Source: Stagonosporopsis chrysanthemi (lineage: Eukaryota > Ascomycota > Dothideomycetes > Pleosporales > Didymellaceae). Taken from it: 64,000 nt of DNA. The stretch is taken from contig JAFISE010000050.1 in assembly GCA_022560025.1 (NCBI GenBank), forward strand, positions 62,001 to 126,000. The letters are read 5' to 3'. The notes under the pieces are model-generated. The model was not told the origin of the DNA, searched no databases, and was given only the letters and a program-made list of their open reading frames with translations. This document shows, piece after piece, positions 35,511 to 46,008 of the stretch. Each line of letters starts with the position of its first letter. Position 1 is the first letter of the stretch. Both the position numbers and the translations under genes were made by a program.

Positions 35511-36120
35511 TTACTGAGTCTTGAACAGCAGGATGGCGCAGTGTCCGAGGTAGAAGTAGATGAAGTGCTTGGTTTCTGCTGCATGTCAGCCAATGCTGGG
35601 ACACTAAACAAACGGGCATATTCCTACCGTGAGTGACAAAGCTGCCAAAGTTCCTACCCACAATGCAGTGCCATGTTGCACCCTTGCGGTTATCGAACTT
35701 CGCGCAAGTTAGCTCGTGTCTTCAAATCATGTGACATATGGTAGACAGCTTGCCTCTTTCTTGATGAATTGCGCAATGTCCTTGAGGTAATTGTCAGAAT
35801 CGCTTCGCTAGGCCAGGATCACAACAAGTACCTTCTCGATGGTGAACTGCTCCATTGCTTGCTGTGCTACCAAGCTGTCAGCATCTTGATCAGCCGGACT
35901 TCGGGATAACATCACATACCAACTTCAATAGCCTCGTTCTGCATCTCTTCACTCTGCGACATAAATCAGCAAAGGCTCGCTTTCAAGGCAAGACCGATTG
36001 CTTACCATGTCCGCAGACTTGATCTGCGCTATTCAAACGTTAGCTAGGCTCAAGTGACAGGTGCGCGTGCATAGGGGCCTCACCCTCCTGCTTCTGGACA
36101 TCCGACTTCTCGCTGGCCAT
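35511..36120 (-). CDS. Dynein light chain LC8
   Basis: Seven small exons (36084-36120, 36006-36028, 35920-35953, 35832-35866, 35754-35780, 35628-35697, 35511-35575) encode 96 residues; introns are 51-56 nt. The assembled protein contains the near-invariant LC8 core: A-D-M-S-E-E-M-Q, I-A-Q-F-I-K-K-E-F-D, T-W-H-C-I-V-G-R-N-F-G-S-F, and H-F-I-Y-F-Y-L-G. LC8 is a dimerising hub for dynein intermediate chain and many other partners. The fifth intron (35698-35753) starts with GC, in the context GAG|GCAAGC with a perfect GCTAAC branch site. No exon exceeds 70 nt, so the gene leaves no open frame long enough for simple ORF calling. Confidence 0.95.
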
Positions 36121-36424
36121 GGTGATGTTCTGAAATCCACGTGTGTTAGTCTGGTTGTGCTCAAGGATGCAATGCGGTATGTAAGAAAGTGTTTAGTCAA
36201 GACTGCGTGTTTGTGGTAGTGTTGGGTGGTGGTGGTGCCGCAGTTGGCCAGTGCGAAATAGCAGGAGCCACCGACCGGCCGGTTCGCCCTATCGGAGCGC
36301 TAGCAAGCCATGACGCTAAAATTTGTCAAATTGTTTTGCCGAGCAGCTTTCTTGCTACACTCACTTTCACTTCGTGCGTCGCTCTCGTTCGAACAGGCCG
36401 CAGCCCACTTCTCACGTCTCGGCC
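36121..36424. promoter_or_regulatory. Compact divergent promoter of LC8 and MRD1
   Basis: Only 304 bp separate the start codons of LC8 (minus) and MRD1 (plus), so both promoters and both leaders share this space. No TATA box is obvious. Confidence 0.6.
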
Positions 36425-39137
36425 ATGGAGTCGTCGCGAATTTTCGTGCGGGGCCTGCCGCCCAAGTTTACAGAGGACGATGTGCGCAAGCACTTCGCCC
36501 AATTCCCGGTCACAGATGTCAAGTTCTTCCCGCATCGCCGCATTGGATATGTGGGCTACAAGACGCCTGAAGACGCCACAAAGGCTGTCAAATACTTCAA
36601 CAAAACGTTCATTAGAATGACCAAGATCTTCGTCGAGATCGCGCGTCCGGTATGCTGTTGTACGATTTCTTTTTGCGAGCGAGGCTGATCTCCATGTTAG
36701 ATCTCAGACGAGCAACTGCCGAAGTCTCGACGCCAGATCAAGGCTGAGAAGGCCGAACCCAAGAGCGATGACTATTACCCGCCGTCGAAGGAGGACAACG
36801 CTCTCAAGCGCAAGCGAGAAGAGGCAGAGCAGGACCCGAAGCTGAAAGAATTCCTTGAAGTCTACCAGCCACCTTCGAAAACGAACATCTGGACAGAAGG
36901 CGACGCGCGAATCGCTGCTGGTAACGCGACAGCAGTCGACGAGCCGGCACAAGATGTCGTTGTGCCTGCAGACGAGAGTGATGATGAATACCAGGTCATT
37001 GCAAAGAAACCGAAAATCGTAGAGGTACCTCAAGAAACACCGGGGCAAACAGAAGTAGCTCCAGTGGCAGTAGCCATGGTCCTTGCTGAAGCTGCTCCGG
37101 TGGAAGATGTTGACGCCGTCATGGCAGATGCCCCGGAGCCTACTGTGGCTGCGCAACCAGCAACAGACGATGATTGGCTTCGATCGCGTACTAACCGACT
37201 CCTGGATCTCGTTGAAGACGATGATGTACCTGTCGCTCCCGCCTCAGCCCCAACAAAGCCCAGTGCTGAGAAACGTGACTCTCCTGTCGCTACCGAACCA
37301 CCAGCAGAACAGTCAGCATCGGCTACTGAAGTACCTGCCGCAGACTCTGTACCGTCTGAAGAGGACAAGATTCGAGATACAGGGCGCCTCTATCTTCGTA
37401 ACTTGCACTTCGAGGTCACCGAAGAAGACATCAGGAGCCAGTTCTCCAAGTATGGGTCTATTGACGAAGTAAGTCCTATCCTCCCTCCTGAACCCCTCGC
37501 TACAGGATGAATGTCAAGATAGGGACAACTGATGCTTCGGCATTTGAAGTTACCTTGTGAGAGTATTTTAGTAGATGTCTCTCTAATCTGATATTAGCGA
37601 CTTGAGTTACATTACATCACGCAATATGTGCATAGAATATTGCTGACGCATTCAGATACACGTGCCTTTGAAGAAGAGCGATGGAAAAGGCAAGGGATTC
37701 GCCTTCGTCCAATTCAAGGATCCGGAACACGCAGTCGAGGCTTTCGATGACAACGACAGGACTATCTTTCAAGGAAGGCTCTTGCACATCATCTCGGCCA
37801 AAGCGAAGAAGGACACCAAACTTGACGAGTTCGAAATCTCGAAGTTGCCACTGAAGAAGCAAAAGGAGATCCGTCGAAAGCAGGATGCTGTCAAGGCTAC
37901 ATTTAACTGGAACTCCCTTTACCTTAATGCGGATGCAGTCATGTCCACACTTGCAAGTCGCATGGGCATCAGCAAAGCAGAGCTGCTAGACCCCACGTCC
38001 TCGGACGCCGCCGTGAAGCAAGCTCATGCCGAAACCCACATCATTCAGGAGACGAAGGGTTATTTCGCCCAACATGGCGTCGACCTGGAAGCATTCAAGA
38101 ACAGTGCCAAGGGCGACACGGCGATCTTGGTGAAGAACGTCCCACATTCGGTGTCGGCGGACGAGCTGCGCAAGACATTTGAGGAGCATGGCAAAGTCAC
38201 CAAATTTTTGATGCCACCAACAGGCATGACTGCGATCATCGAATTCTCAAATGCTGCTGAGACAAAAGCTGCCTTTATGGCTCTATCCTATCGTAAGATG
38301 AAGGATTCCATCCTGTATCTCGAGAAAGCACCCAAGGACCTGTTCAAAGAGGGCTTCGTTGCGCCTTCGATCCAGCCGGTGTCGAATGATAAGACAGAAG
38401 CCAAACTCAGTGCCACGGACCTGCTTGAAGAAGCTCCTGAGCCTGACGCGGCAAATACCACCACTCTCTACGTTCGCAACCTCAATTTCTCCACGACGAC
38501 TGAGCGTCTCACTGAGACCTTTAAGCCTTTGTCTGGCTTCCGTAGTGCCAGGGTAAAGACAAAGATCGATCCAAAGCGTGGCGTTCTGTCGATGGGTTTC
38601 GGTTTCGTTGAATTTGACAGCTCTGAAGCAGCAGCTGCCGCGCAGCGGACCCTTGATGGTCACGATCTGGAAGGCCACAAGCTACAGATCAAGGCATCCC
38701 ACAAAGGTGCTGATGCCGCAGAGGAGCGTCGCAAAGAGGACGCCGCTAAGAAGGCGGCGAGCACCAAGATTCTTATCAAGAACTTGCCCTTCGAAGCTAG
38801 CAAGAAGGAAGTGCGCGCCCTGTTCACCCCTTACGGCCAACTTCGGTCCGTTAGGGTGCCTAAGAAGTTTGATTCGTCTTCACGTGGTTTCGGTTTCGCT
38901 GAGTTCACCACGAAACGCGACGCCGTCAATGCCATGAATGCCCTAAAAAACACCCATCTCCTGGGTCGACGATTGGTTCTTGCATTCGCCGAGACTGAAT
39001 CAGACGATCCTGAAAAGGAATTGGAAAAGATGCAGCAGAAGATGGGCGCACAAGCCAACAAGGTGGCCTTACAGAAGCTCACCGCAGGCGGCCGCCAGAA
39101 GTTTAACGTTGCAGGCAACGACGAGCTTGATGAATGA
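36425..39137 (+). CDS. MRD1: Multiple RNA-binding domain protein 1, ribosome biogenesis
   Basis: Three exons (36425-36649, 36701-37468, 37656-39137) with introns of 51 and 187 nt give 824 residues. Five RRMs are visible: residues 1-75 (R-I-F-V-R-G-L-P), about 299-380 (R-L-Y-L-R-N-L-H-F, interrupted by intron 2), about 485-560 (A-I-L-V-K-N-V), about 598-680 (T-L-Y-V-R-N-L-N-F) and about 700-780 (K-I-L-I-K-N-L-P-F). An acidic, disordered linker separates RRM1 and RRM2. Yeast Mrd1 acts in the small-subunit processome and is needed for early 18S cleavages. The 187-nt intron 2 is unusually long and appears to carry a box C/D snoRNA. Confidence 0.95.
37497..37600 (+). ncRNA. Probable intronic box C/D snoRNA
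   Basis: Inside MRD1 intron 2, a 6-bp terminal stem (TCGCTA at 37497-37502 with TAGCGA at 37595-37600) brackets a C box AGGATGA (37504-37510, one mismatch to RTGATGA) and a D box CTGA (37588-37591). An internal CTGA at 37529-37532 can serve as D'. One base upstream of it, AGATAGGGACA (37517-37527) is an 11-nt perfect complement of the conserved 25S rRNA segment TGTCCCTATCT. One base upstream of the D box, GTCTCTCTAA (37577-37586) can pair with the 18S segment TTAGAGGGAC with one G-U pair. The D box lies 64 nt before the 3' splice site, a usual spacing. The rRNA segments are recalled from conserved sequence, not checked against this genome. Confidence 0.62.
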
Positions 39138-39498
39138 GCGTAAGCGCGTGCGTACTTCCCTCGGGATGATTTGCAAACTTTGCGCGTCACTGCTAGGCAG
39201 TGTTGTCCCTAACGGCGTCCCTTGCTTCCACGGCCTGAAGAGCGAGGCCCGCCCTTCGCAAAGGACCCCGCGGTGCACTGGAAGCGGGCCAGGTTACACC
39301 TTGCAGACAGCTTCTTCATGTAAGTCACCGCTACGTTAGCCACGACAGGATTTACCCACAGAGACCTGAATCAATGGGCATGGCCACCACACTGGGTTTC
39401 AGTTACTCTGAGACACAACGAGCAAGGCAGGCACAGACGAGACGGTTGTCGATCATACGAACTCGACTCACATAATCTGTTGTTGACCACTGACATTC

Positions 39499-40054
39499 AT
39501 TCTTGCTCAAAGCATTCCAAGCCGAGTTCTCCCTCGCACACGTCCAATCATATGACGCTTGATCAGTCGGCAATTGCCTGATGCCCTTGCTCCCACTACT
39601 GACCATGCGATATTTACCATTCCAATAGACTAAGGAATCGCGAACAGTGTAATTACTTGGGCAACAGGCGAAATGGCGATAGGTGGGCGAACGCGGCGTC
39701 CGTAGGTAGCGTGTTAGCCTAATCTTATGGTCGTCAGGATGCTACCTTGGTGACCGATCTTGCACCCACTTCAAGTCTAGCCGAATCCTATCGTACCTGT
39801 CAGAACGCTTCCCTTGGGAACACCGCAAGTCCAGTTCCTTCTGCCAAGCGACCCTCTTCTCTGAGGGTCGACCGTTGGGGTACCCTCTTATATCATCGAT
39901 CAGTGTCTGCATACCTTTGCCACATACTCGAACCGCATTCTCTTAATCCTCTTTCACAATCCACAGTCACTCATTGCTCCAACTGCCTAACGCTCTTTCC
40001 GTTTCTGCCTGGTTCGCAAAAGTCATCATTCTTACCCTTTCTTCACTCCATTCT
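39499..40054 (+). promoter_or_regulatory. Cluster of six CATTCY sites upstream of abaA
   Basis: CATTCT or CATTCC occurs on the plus strand at 39499, 39514, 39618, 39936, 40027 and 40049, six times in 556 bp; random DNA would give about 0.3. CATTCY is the established binding site of AbaA/TEA factors, and A. nidulans abaA has such sites in its own promoter. I infer autoregulation. The last three sites lie in C/T-rich leader sequence, where the motif is somewhat likelier by chance. Confidence 0.55.
39849..39870. repeat. 8-bp inverted repeat in abaA promoter
   Basis: CGACCCTC and GAGGGTCG are perfect inverted arms around a 6-nt spacer. It could be a dimeric factor site or a chance palindrome. 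Confidence 0.7.
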
Positions 40055-40085
40055 TTAGCCTCTTCGCATACCAAGCATTACTACT

Positions 40086-42996
40086 ATGGAACTCCAACAC
40101 CATCAGTCAGGCGTACTACCCGCCAATGGCTCAGCCTTGAACACACCCTCTATTGGAACACCACTCGAGGGTCAATTAACGCAACACCGCGCTGTCCTGC
40201 AAGAGCGATCTGCCAACTGGCCACACGACAGCATAGGGTCACCACTTTCAAACGCACCACACACATCACAAAAGCTGTCACGAAGTCAAAGTCCTACCGA
40301 GAATGCATATCCTCAGCAGGCCACCGCTGCGGGCAACTATTTCACCGGCAGCTTACACGCTCAGCACATTGGATTGGCAGGATGCGGGGTGGAAAGATCC
40401 GAAAAGCAGATCGTGCGAGAAACTAAGCGTCTATACGCACTACTGCAACGATCAGAAAAATACCAAAAATATAGGGAGAAACAGCCAGTCCTAACGCGGC
40501 TTGAATTCATCGAGAGGGAAGAAAGAGAGGCAAAAATGAAAGTGGAAAAGGACAACAAAAGCCCAGAGAAGAGTGTGTGGCCCGAGTTTCTGGAGCACGC
40601 TTTTTGGAGAGGTGAGTGAACTTCTCTAGACGCTTAAGCATCTACTTTGCGGACGCTTGGGCTGACGCCACAACCACAGCCCTCATTAGATGGCCACCCA
40701 TGGGTCGAAAGAAGTTCATGCTTGACGGCGCTCTTCGTGGTCGCAACGAGCTTATTCAAGATTCCATATATAAGGATACGAGGATAAGGCGAGATCGCAA
40801 GCAGGTATCGAGTCATCTCCAGGTGCTTAAGCAGCATCTCAAAGATCAGCCTGGTGGTAAGTATCCCCAAGCTCCGAAATACATCCATTCTTCCAGGAGT
40901 GATCGGTCTTTTGCGTTGTCTGGAGGTTTTGTTGTTGCTAGGGATTTCCTGACTCGCGGAAGAGGCTGACACACCACGCGACAGTGCTTGTATACATGGC
41001 AACAAAAGACGAAGACAAGAAACGCCACCGCGGGAGGGAGGCTGCGAACTCGTATCACCTGTCACACTTAAGCGGACGCCACCACCAGCAACAGCGCGTG
41101 GGCAGCGGCTCCAAATACGATTACAGCCCTTCTGCACCCTTCTGGTCTGAACTTAGCTCGCTCCATTCGTCCCTTGGCTTGAGCTTGGGCGGTGCGACAG
41201 TACCTTACGCAGTAACCGACTTCACAATGCTGGTTGAGAATGGCGAACAGCCGGTGCACGACTTCACACAGCTTTCGCGAGATGGACGACAACAAGATTT
41301 GTATGTCACTGACACCGCCATGTGGAACCGACAATATCCTGAGTTCGCGTTTCTCCAGAAGCAGGCCGGCGAGTGGACAAGAAAGAACCAAAAGGTCATC
41401 GTGTGCGACGCATCGATTAAGGTCATGACCGAAACGCGACCCAACGCACAACTCTCTATTACTTTTGACCTACACTGCCAACGAGACCTGCAACAATTTA
41501 ACTCTCTTGTATGCACAACTCGGTTCTTCGATGACGGGAAGATGAACGCCGACCCGCAGTTCGATGGGCCACACAACCAAGACCTCAAGGAGCATCGCAC
41601 ATCATGCGAATACACTCCTGACCCACATGGTGGCACTGGCATTCTGCGTCTTGCATTTGGCTCTAGATTTTGGGTAAACAGGATGTCAAAGTACCAGAGC
41701 CTTCGCCACAAGGAGGACAACCTAGTTGGTCGGTCTTTGATGAAACTCACAGCAACACAGGACGTATATGGCGTAAACCCCGGTGGTGCCGCAGAGTGCG
41801 TCATCACCATTCTTTGGCGTTTCCGGCAAACCCGTGATTCTGCCGAGGTAGGCGCGATGAGATGGCGCGCCGTATCCTTCGGCTCTTCTCAAAGTGGCCT
41901 GAAGCAAGAGTGGGCAAAGCAAGACGGCATCGACGATATTGGCGACGAACTGCTCGATATGCCAACGAGTCAGCCACAACACCCATCGAACTCAATCTAC
42001 CACCAACAATCAAACCTGGGCCAGCTCGCTCACCACCCATACGCAGTCCAACCTTATCAACCCCAACCTCCACAGCTCCATATCGACACCCTCTCATCGT
42101 GGCCCTGCACTGCGCCAGACCTGACTACACCCTCCGCCTCTGCAGCGCCAAGCACAGCAACAGACCACTCCTTCGCCTCGCTCCCTAATCTTCCTCATTC
42201 GCAAGACACAGCGCCGGGCTTCGACGCAAATGACTTCGATTTCACCGGCGGCCGCATCGACATCACTGGCGCCTTCTCGCCTGCAATCATGGCGCAGTAC
42301 GACGCCTTCTCGCAGAGTGGGGATATGAGCAGTATCAATGCGCTGGCGGGCATGGACCACCAATCGCTCCTCGAGATGGGTCTGAGCGCCCACGACATCG
42401 CTAGTATTGGCGTCGCGCCCGCACAGTCCCTTGACCCATCGCTGGGTCAGCTCAGCGTCGGCGCTGGTGCGGACGTTGGAGGCGTGCAGAGCTGTTACAG
42501 CACCAAGCCTTTGCCCTCGTGGGCGCACAACAACACGGCGCTGATCACCTCCCTTGAGAGCCAGGCCGAGAGCGGCAGTTACGTGTCGCCTTGGTCGGGC
42601 CGCGCGCAGAGCCATGGCCACCACCACCAGCAGAGCCATCACCAGCAGAATCAACAGCAGCAACATCAGCACCAGCAGCAGACCCATGCGCAGATGGGCC
42701 ACCTCGCGAGTTACACCGACGATCTCGTTGGACACGGCTCGCTGCACAGCTCGGCCGCGAATCTGACGCCCAACCTGTGGAACCTCGCGAGCCCGTTCCA
42801 CGAGGATACCGGGTCAGGCGCAGCGCATATGGGCGGGTTGCTCTCCATGTCTGGGCATGTGAGCGGGGTGAATGCGAATGGAGTGAATGTGATGGAGCGG
42901 AAGGACAGCATGCAAGCTGCTGGGCTGGGTGTGAGTAGTGTGGGATTGGGGGTTTTGGACTTGATTGAGCGCGACCAAAGGGCAAGGGGATATTAG
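40086..42996 (+). CDS. abaA: AbaA-type TEA/ATTS-domain conidiation regulator
   Basis: Three exons (40086-40611, 40680-40856, 40985-42996) with introns of 68 and 128 nt give 904 residues, somewhat longer than A. nidulans AbaA (about 800). The TEA domain (about residues 160-230) is split by intron 1 and reads W-P-E-F-L-E-H-A-F-W-R, then P-P-M-G-R-K-K, G-R-N-E-L-I-Q-D-S-I-Y and R-R-D-R-K-Q-V-S-S-H-L-Q-V-L in the recognition helix. The long C-terminal part has a conserved middle and a His/Gln-rich run (about 770-800). AbaA acts between BrlA and WetA in conidium formation. Intron 2 falls just after the DNA-binding domain. Confidence 0.93.
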
Positions 42997-43767
42997 TTAG
43001 GAAGGTGGATTAGACGGTTGCGCAATATTTGGTGGATAATTGACGACTACGATGTGACGACGTTTGTTATGATATGATACTTACGGTCGATAACACTTAT
43101 CTAATGTAATGCTTATAATGCAAGACTATTCAATTAGCACATACACCATCATTCACGCTGGAAGTTTGCAAAAGCCATACATTGGTTGATTTTTATTCTT
43201 TCCTCAGAATAGCTACTGCAGTGTCTGCAGTATCTGCAGTACAGCTAAGCCGAGAACTGGAAGCATAGGTATCTATGTGCATAGTCAGGTGCTGGGCGCA
43301 TGGTGGGTTCAGTCTGATGCCCAAGAAAGAAGTCATAAGCGGATTTTCGTTAAAATCACGCTACAAGAGCTTGGTCTGATGACACAAGCACTGCAGCTTC
43401 GGCAAGTGTCGTGGCTAAGACAATGCCGGTGACCTTCTCGAACCAAGGACGAATTTGTGAACGCATGCTTGTTTGTGAAGATGAGGCATTTTTCTGATCG
43501 TCGGATGCCTAGTCGTGACGATGTGATGTGGTACAGCTGGAGCATCTGATGTGTCCACTGCGGGGTGGACAAATTGGCGATATGTATGTCGAACGTTTCT
43601 AACGTCATCGCGCACCACCAGATGGGTAGAAAGGAACGTTGATGTTGTACAATCGCCACCGCGGTAGCTGAACTCGGTCCGTCAGCGTGTGGAGCTGGGT
43701 GTCGCGGGAGTGGGCCGCTCAGAACTCGAGTTCAGCTGCACACGATAAGCATTATTTCATTCTGCTA
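42997..43767. other. Convergent intergenic region
   Basis: It holds the abaA 3' region, probably long and AT-rich, and the 3' end of the TFIIA gene. A short 9-mer repeat is listed separately. Confidence 0.6.
43216..43242. repeat. Three tandem 9-mers CTGCAGTNN
   Basis: CTGCAGT occurs three times at exact 9-bp spacing (43216, 43225, 43234). Each copy holds the palindrome CTGCAG, so the array can also fold on itself. It lies downstream of abaA. Confidence 0.9.
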
Positions 43768-45447
43768 TTACCATTCAAATTCACCGTTGGCTTTGTGGAA
43801 TAGATACCTGTATTGTCAGCAGACACCCTTGGTAGAGCAGGTTTAGGGACTTACTCTTTCTTGTTTGTGGTCAAGATGCCGTCCTTCAAGGTGCACTTCC
43901 ACTTGTTCTTGACACGCTGCACCTTGTCATAGGTACACAGCATATAGTCAACCATCTCGTCATCGCTGTTATCTCCGTCGTTCAAATCATCTTCAGGATC
44001 ATCGAGATCAGAGTTGATAGCATCATCTGGGTCTTCTTCGCCAGGCTTGATGTCATCATCGGGACCATCGAATAGCCCAGGCACTGAAGCGTTCGGCGCC
44101 GTCGATGACGATGCTTCCGCCTTCTCAGTCTGGAGCACACGAACGGCTGCTCTCCTCTTCTTGCCCTTTGGCATAGAGTCAAGCGACACCATAAGACCAC
44201 TGTCCTGTTGCATTGCCATAGCATCGACGCGAGCGCGCATGAACACGTCGGCAGCGATCCGCCCCTCTTCCGTTTCTGCGGCCCTGCGCGCAGCGAGGAA
44301 AGCCTTCCAGTCTTCCAGCCCTTCACCTGCACCATCTGTTTGCGATTTATACAGATTATTGTTGTTCTGTTGTTGTTGCTGTGGTGGTGGTGGGCGCTGT
44401 TGGGGAAGCTGCTGCTGAGGTGGACGCTGCATTTGTTGCTGCTGTGGTGCCATCATGCGCTGCTGTTGAGTCAAGTGCTGACCTTGCTGTGGTAGATGGA
44501 GATTTTGTTGTGAGTTTGGGTAATTTACCTGTGGCATCATGTTGCTCTGTTGCTGACGTTGCATGACCAGATTGTGCGCACGTTGTTGAGCGAGACCATG
44601 ATTCTGGTCGTACCCACCACCAACGTAAGCTTGGGCCTGAGGGTAATTGGCGCCAGGATGCGGCTGATAGGGTGTCTCTGTCTTGATCTGCGCGTTGGGG
44701 AAATTGACGTGTTCCTGGGCCGTGGACACCTGAGGCAGATCATGGTCAACCTTGACGTTGGACGGCACAGTGGGCGGCTGGCGCACTGGCTCTGGCTGGG
44801 GATCCCATGGGAATTGCGCAACCTTGAGAGCGGACAGCTTCTGTTGCCAGCCCTAGAAACATTAGCATACGGCCCAAACATAGAGATGTCGTGAATAAGA
44901 GTTGTAATGCCAGGGCCGTCACATGATGGGGCTATGCCTTGTTTGGTAGAGGTGGGCTTGGCTTGGCGGGGCTGCGAGCTGCGCAGGGGGTATAAGAGTG
45001 ACCCAAATACTGAGGGCGCCCCCGAACCTGCGAGTCCGACCGGTAATCCGCGCCCCGCTTTCGGCCGCCCATCCACCCCAAGCCAGGCGGCAACGTTGCA
45101 GCGACCGAAGCACGCCAGAACAAAGGAAGATGTGCGGCGGATGACGAAATCGTCAAGAGTAAAGTGTCGATATGAGAAGAAGGGACTGAATGCAGAGAGA
45201 CATGAAATGACAACGCAACGAAAGCTGCAGGCCGCCAGTCGGCCATGACATACCTGCTTCATCTCGTCAAGCGTCGACTGATCCACGCCGAACTCTTCGA
45301 AATCATTCTGCGATGCCTGAATGACCTTCTCGATGATCTGCTGGTAGACATTACCCTGATGATGCTGTCAGCGCGACTCCAATCACCATGCGCAGCCGAT
45401 CGCATGAGCAGATGCCAAGGGTAACTGACCACCACCTGGTTGGACAT
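43768..45447 (-). CDS. TOA1: Transcription factor IIA large subunit
   Basis: Four exons (45433-45447, 45254-45355, 43855-44852, 43768-43807) with introns of 77, 401 and 47 nt give 384 residues. The N-terminal helical domain (V-Y-Q-Q-I-I-E-K-V-I-Q, then G-V-D-Q-S-T-L-D-E-M-K-Q and W-Q-Q-K-L) forms the four-helix bundle with Toa2. A Gln-rich middle follows (about 115-200). An acidic region leads to the C-terminal beta-barrel strands R-V-K-N-K-W-K-C-T-L-K-D-G and F-H-K-A-N-G-E-F-E-W at the very end. TFIIA stabilises TBP on promoters. The first exon codes only five residues and its donor could be 3 nt earlier. The 401-nt intron is long for this window. Confidence 0.92.
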
Positions 45448-46008
45448 GGCGACAGGCTTCCGCGTGCTCTATCTGTCTAGGGATACGAGGCGGGCGATTG
45501 CGCAAAGCGTGCGACACTTGCGTGCGATGTGCTGATGGTCGGCGGAGCTGGCAGGCCAGACAGGCAACGTCACAGCTGGGCTGCAGGTACGACAGAGTGC
45601 GCGCGCTTCGTGAAGCTTCTGCGCTTGTGTATATTGACTATGGATATGGGACTTGCAGACGGCGGGTCTTGTGTGACGGGTGCGAGTGCTTCACGATGGT
45701 GGTCGTGGGGTCTGGGGTGAGTGTACTGGTGTTCGGCTGCACAACTGCTAGAAGATCACTCCCTGCTCAAAATTTAGCGCCTTGGCAAGTTCACAGCAAA
45801 CAAACGCACAAGTCGGTCAGTCACTCTTTGGTGCAGCAATATCACGATTTTGCCGTCGTATGTCATACCCTTGTTCGCAGTCTTCGCGGTAGATATGAGC
45901 CCGATTCTAGTACCCTTTCCCTGAACGCCAATCGCTTCAATAGATCGTGATAACCACTCACTTCACAAGAGCCGCCTTTTTCCCCCAATGCACCTTACCT
46001 GCATACTC
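45448..46008. other. Intergenic region
   Basis: It carries the TFIIA promoter and the 3' end of the bZIP gene, both on the minus strand. No further coding or RNA signal seen. Confidence 0.6.

Larger units (their letters stand above)
39138..40085 (+). other. Intergenic region between MRD1 and abaA
   Basis: It holds the MRD1 3' end and the abaA promoter and leader. The last 200 bp are C/T-rich. A frame at 39747-40058 has no recognisable content and I read it as leader sequence. Regulatory-looking motifs are listed separately. Confidence 0.6.
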
